Shown: piece after piece, positions 47,073-48,740 of the stretch | Numbering within the stretch: the stretch's first letter is position 1 | Layout of the letters: every line of letters begins with the position of its first letter | DNA from: Pleurocapsaceae cyanobacterium CSU_1_1 | GTDB taxonomy: Bacteria > Cyanobacteriota > Cyanobacteriia > Cyanobacteriales > Xenococcaceae | Assembly: GCA_012034765.1 (NCBI GenBank) | Contig: JAAUOU010000018.1 | Coordinates: 1-48,740 of the forward strand | Direction: 5' to 3' | Length of the DNA: 48,740 nt | The notes under the pieces: generated by a model | The model's database searches: none | Told to the model about the DNA's origin: nothing | What the model saw: the letters and a program-made list of their open reading frames with translations, nothing else | Program-made: the position numbers and the translations under genes

Positions 47073-47987
47073 ATGAATCAGCACTGGCATTGGCAAACTT
47101 GGCAGGATTATGCTTATCTCACCTGTGATTTACTGTCCCCTTGGCAACACGGCTTTTTTACTCAAGAATTTTATCCTCGCACTCCTGAAGATCTTACTTC
47201 AATTTGGCAATTAAGCGACCCCCACGGACACGCCTCCAAAGGCAAATCCTTTAGGGCTTCGCGATCGCCAATAACTGCATATCGGGTGAAACAAATACAC
47301 GGCAATCTAGTTTTAACTCCCCAAGAAATTACAGATACAGTAAATCAGCTAAATTCTCCTCATGAATTAGCCGAAGCTGATGCCGTAATTAGCGATTATG
47401 CTCCCCTAAAGGACTTGCTGAGTCCTTCGGACTTGCTTCGCAACCGCGTCGCGCATACCCTTACGGATCGCTCCCAAGAATCTGTATGGGCAGCCAGTGC
47501 CGACTGTACTCCTGTCTTAATCGGCGATATAGCTACAGGACAAGTATGTGCTATTCATGCAGGTTGGCGAGGTACAGCCCAGAAAATTGTGCCTCAAGCG
47601 ATCTCCAGATTTCTCGAATTTGGCAGTAAGAAATCTTCTCTGCGGGTGGCGATTGGACCCGCGATCTCAGGTAAGATGTATCAGGTGGATGAAAAGGTGG
47701 CAATTGAAGTTGCTCGCAGTATTTTGCCTCAGCCCAATTTAGAATCTGAAACCGTTTTGAATAAACTCAAGCAGTTTCCCCATGCACCAATCTTAGAAGA
47801 TGAACTACCAGGAAAAGTCCGCTTAGATGTCCCTCGAATTAATCATCTTCAACTCGAACAATTGGGAATTGATCCAGTACAAATTGCGATCGCACCCTAT
47901 TGTACATTTCAGGAAAAAGATCTATTTTTTTCTTACCGACGCACTGGTGAAAAAAAAGTCCAATGGTCGGGGATTGTTTCTAGATAG
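47073..47987 (+). CDS. pgeF: PgeF/YfiH-type (polyphenol oxidase-like) protein
   Basis: 304 residues with the family's metal and active-site residues: VKQIHG near 73, ASADCTPVLIGD near 142 (Cys) and CAIHAGWRGTAQKIV near 156 (His). In E. coli PgeF removes wrongly placed L-Ser from peptidoglycan precursors; others act as laccase- or purine-nucleosidase-like enzymes. Two stretches do not fit the family: about 47240-47272 (HASKGKSFRASRS) and about 47402-47474 (PLKDLLSPSDLLRNRVAHTL). Both are repeat-like DNA inserted in frame. The rest looks complete, so the protein may still work. It precedes the DUF721 gene by 28 bases. Confidence 0.85.
   Translation: MNQHWHWQTWQDYAYLTCDLLSPWQHGFFTQEFYPRTPEDLTSIWQLSDPHGHASKGKSFRASRSPITAYRVKQIHGNLVLTPQEITDTVNQLNSPHELAEADAVISDYAPLKDLLSPSDLLRNRVAHTLTDRSQESVWAASADCTPVLIGDIATGQVCAIHAGWRGTAQKIVPQAISRFLEFGSKKSSLRVAIGPAISGKMYQVDEKVAIEVARSILPQPNLESETVLNKLKQFPHAPILEDELPGKVRLDVPRINHLQLEQLGIDPVQIAIAPYCTFQEKDLFFSYRRTGEKKVQWSGIVSR
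47402..47474. repeat. In-frame hairpin-rich repeat inside pgeF
   Basis: About 73 bases made of small palindromes: GGACT/AGTCC at 47411-47425, AGTCC-TTC-GGACT at 47421-47433, TTGC-TTC-GCAA at 47433-47443 and CGCGTCGCG at 47446-47454. I recall similar repeats dispersed in cyanobacterial genomes. It keeps the reading frame and adds about 24 residues. Confidence 0.65.
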
Positions 47988-48015
47988 TTTTTAGTTTTTT
48001 AAAAACAACTTCCCT

Positions 48016-48660
48016 ATGTCCTTCCACTTCAATTCTGTAGAGCAAATCCTCACTCAGCTAGAAAGCCAGCCTGGGTGGGAAAAATTGCGGGAACATCGTC
48101 AACTCCTAAAATGTTGGGAGAAAGTGGTTAATCAACAAACTGCCCAACATACTCGCCCTCTCTATATTAATCGGCAGATATTTTATATAGCGACTTCTAG
48201 CGCCGCCAGAGCGCAGGAGCTTTCTTTTCAAAGATACACCCTGCTGAAAAGACTTAATCAACAACAGCTAACTGCTGAAATAAAAGATCTCCGTTTTTCC
48301 TCTTCGCAATGGCATCAGCAGAATCCCGGGCAAGATAGTCAGGCTTTATTTACGATTAGCGATCGCCAAAAGCATGAGCATGCCAATCGCCATCAAACCA
48401 AAATTTCTTCAGACTCCTTAGTTTTCCTCAAAGAAAATGAAAAAGTTGAAGATCAGCTATCTCCTCAAGATCGGGCTAAAAATGCTGCTCAACGCTGGCT
48501 GAGAATCATTGAACAGAGATCTAAGGCTACTCTGGCTTGCCCGAAGTGTAATTCGCTCATATCTCAAGCAGAATTGAGTAGATGGAATTTATGTCATCAT
48601 TGTATAGCTCAAAAATGGTCGAAAGAATATTGTCCACCAGTTTTTCTAAAACAAGAATAA
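48016..48660 (+). CDS. DUF721 (DciA-like) protein with C-terminal zinc ribbon
   Basis: 214 residues. The first about 95 (ILTQLESQPGWEKLREHRQL, KCWEKVVNQQTAQHTRPLYI, LSFQRYTLLKRLNQQQL) form a DUF721/DciA-like domain; in other bacteria DciA loads the replicative helicase DnaB. A disordered linker leads to a zinc ribbon (ACPKCNSLI, then LCHHC). Such zinc tails are typical of the cyanobacterial form. It follows pgeF closely and is probably cotranscribed. Confidence 0.75.
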   Translation: MSFHFNSVEQILTQLESQPGWEKLREHRQLLKCWEKVVNQQTAQHTRPLYINRQIFYIATSSAARAQELSFQRYTLLKRLNQQQLTAEIKDLRFSSSQWHQQNPGQDSQALFTISDRQKHEHANRHQTKISSDSLVFLKENEKVEDQLSPQDRAKNAAQRWLRIIEQRSKATLACPKCNSLISQAELSRWNLCHHCIAQKWSKEYCPPVFLKQE

Positions 48661-48740
48661 AAAAGAGAATATAAAGAAAACTCTATTCCTTGTTAATGAT
48701 CCCCTATTGAGTTTTTCAATTATATTTCCGAGAAGATACG

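Noticed and set aside
46908-47096. 62-codon minus-strand ORF between the membrane protein and pgeF
   Set aside because: No motif; it overlaps the pgeF start and reads antisense to its leader.

Overview
The window comes from a cyanobacterial chromosome. The palindrome GCGATCGC (HIP1) is scattered through genes and spacers. The genes include a plant-type [2Fe-2S] ferredoxin, biliverdin reductase, a BCD/PucC-family transporter, DUF1830 and DUF2103 proteins, cyanobacterial FtsH and NifJ. The tandem 8-bp repeats, the IS1 copy and the many gene remnants suggest a repeat-rich genome, perhaps a Pleurocapsa-like coccoid form, but the species cannot be read from the sequence. No rRNA or CRISPR array was seen; there is one tRNA, Leu(UAG).

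Layout. 0-5 kb: a frameshifted ChaN-like gene, a Rieske protein, a DUF362 protein, a two-RCK membrane protein, then a junction where an MFS gene lost its 5' end next to a MocR-type aminotransferase fragment. 5-16 kb: clpB, a phosphodiester glycosidase, a small winged-helix protein, ribD, recA, a GAF-like fragment, bvdR divergent from petF, and a GHMP kinase. 16-22 kb: a secreted glycoside-hydrolase-like protein, tRNA-Leu, an IS1 element, and hypE and hypD, both frameshifted, with an orphan antitoxin and deleted PIN toxin between them. The 3' end of hypD is supplied by a MITE-like element. 22-29.4 kb: ftsH (split by a frameshift), a CBS protein, DUF1830, a 31-residue tandem-repeat protein, a cupredoxin and a 5'-truncated pyruvate-kinase-like gene. 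29.4-32.7 kb: a mosaic of a second orphan antitoxin with PIN remnant, a YCII fragment, an attC-like site, a hydrolase fragment, a CrtISO/retinol-reductase-like enzyme and a permease remnant. 32.7-38 kb: nifJ, a receiver-CBS chimera, remnants of trxA and adk, and a CBS fragment of a sensor protein. 38-42 kb: a large Calx-beta/RTX protein split by a frameshift. 42-48.7 kb: a PucC-like transporter, conserved cyanobacterial proteins, clpS, a GatD-like amidotransferase, a membrane protein, pgeF carrying two in-frame repeat insertions, and a DUF721 protein.

Two themes dominate. First, at least six genes are broken by one-base length changes, mostly in homopolymer runs. They may be real decay or consensus errors, and this must be settled before any loss of function is claimed. 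Second, many remnants come from larger deletions or insertions that a one-base error cannot explain: two PIN toxins, adk, trxA, the permease, MFS/MocR, the pyruvate-kinase 5' end and the receiver-CBS chimera. These point to active deletion and rearrangement in the accessory parts. No complete new defence or biosynthetic system was found. The most unusual objects are the EF-loop/YD-like repeat protein, the receiver-CBS chimera, the attC-like site and the protein-coding repeats inside pgeF.
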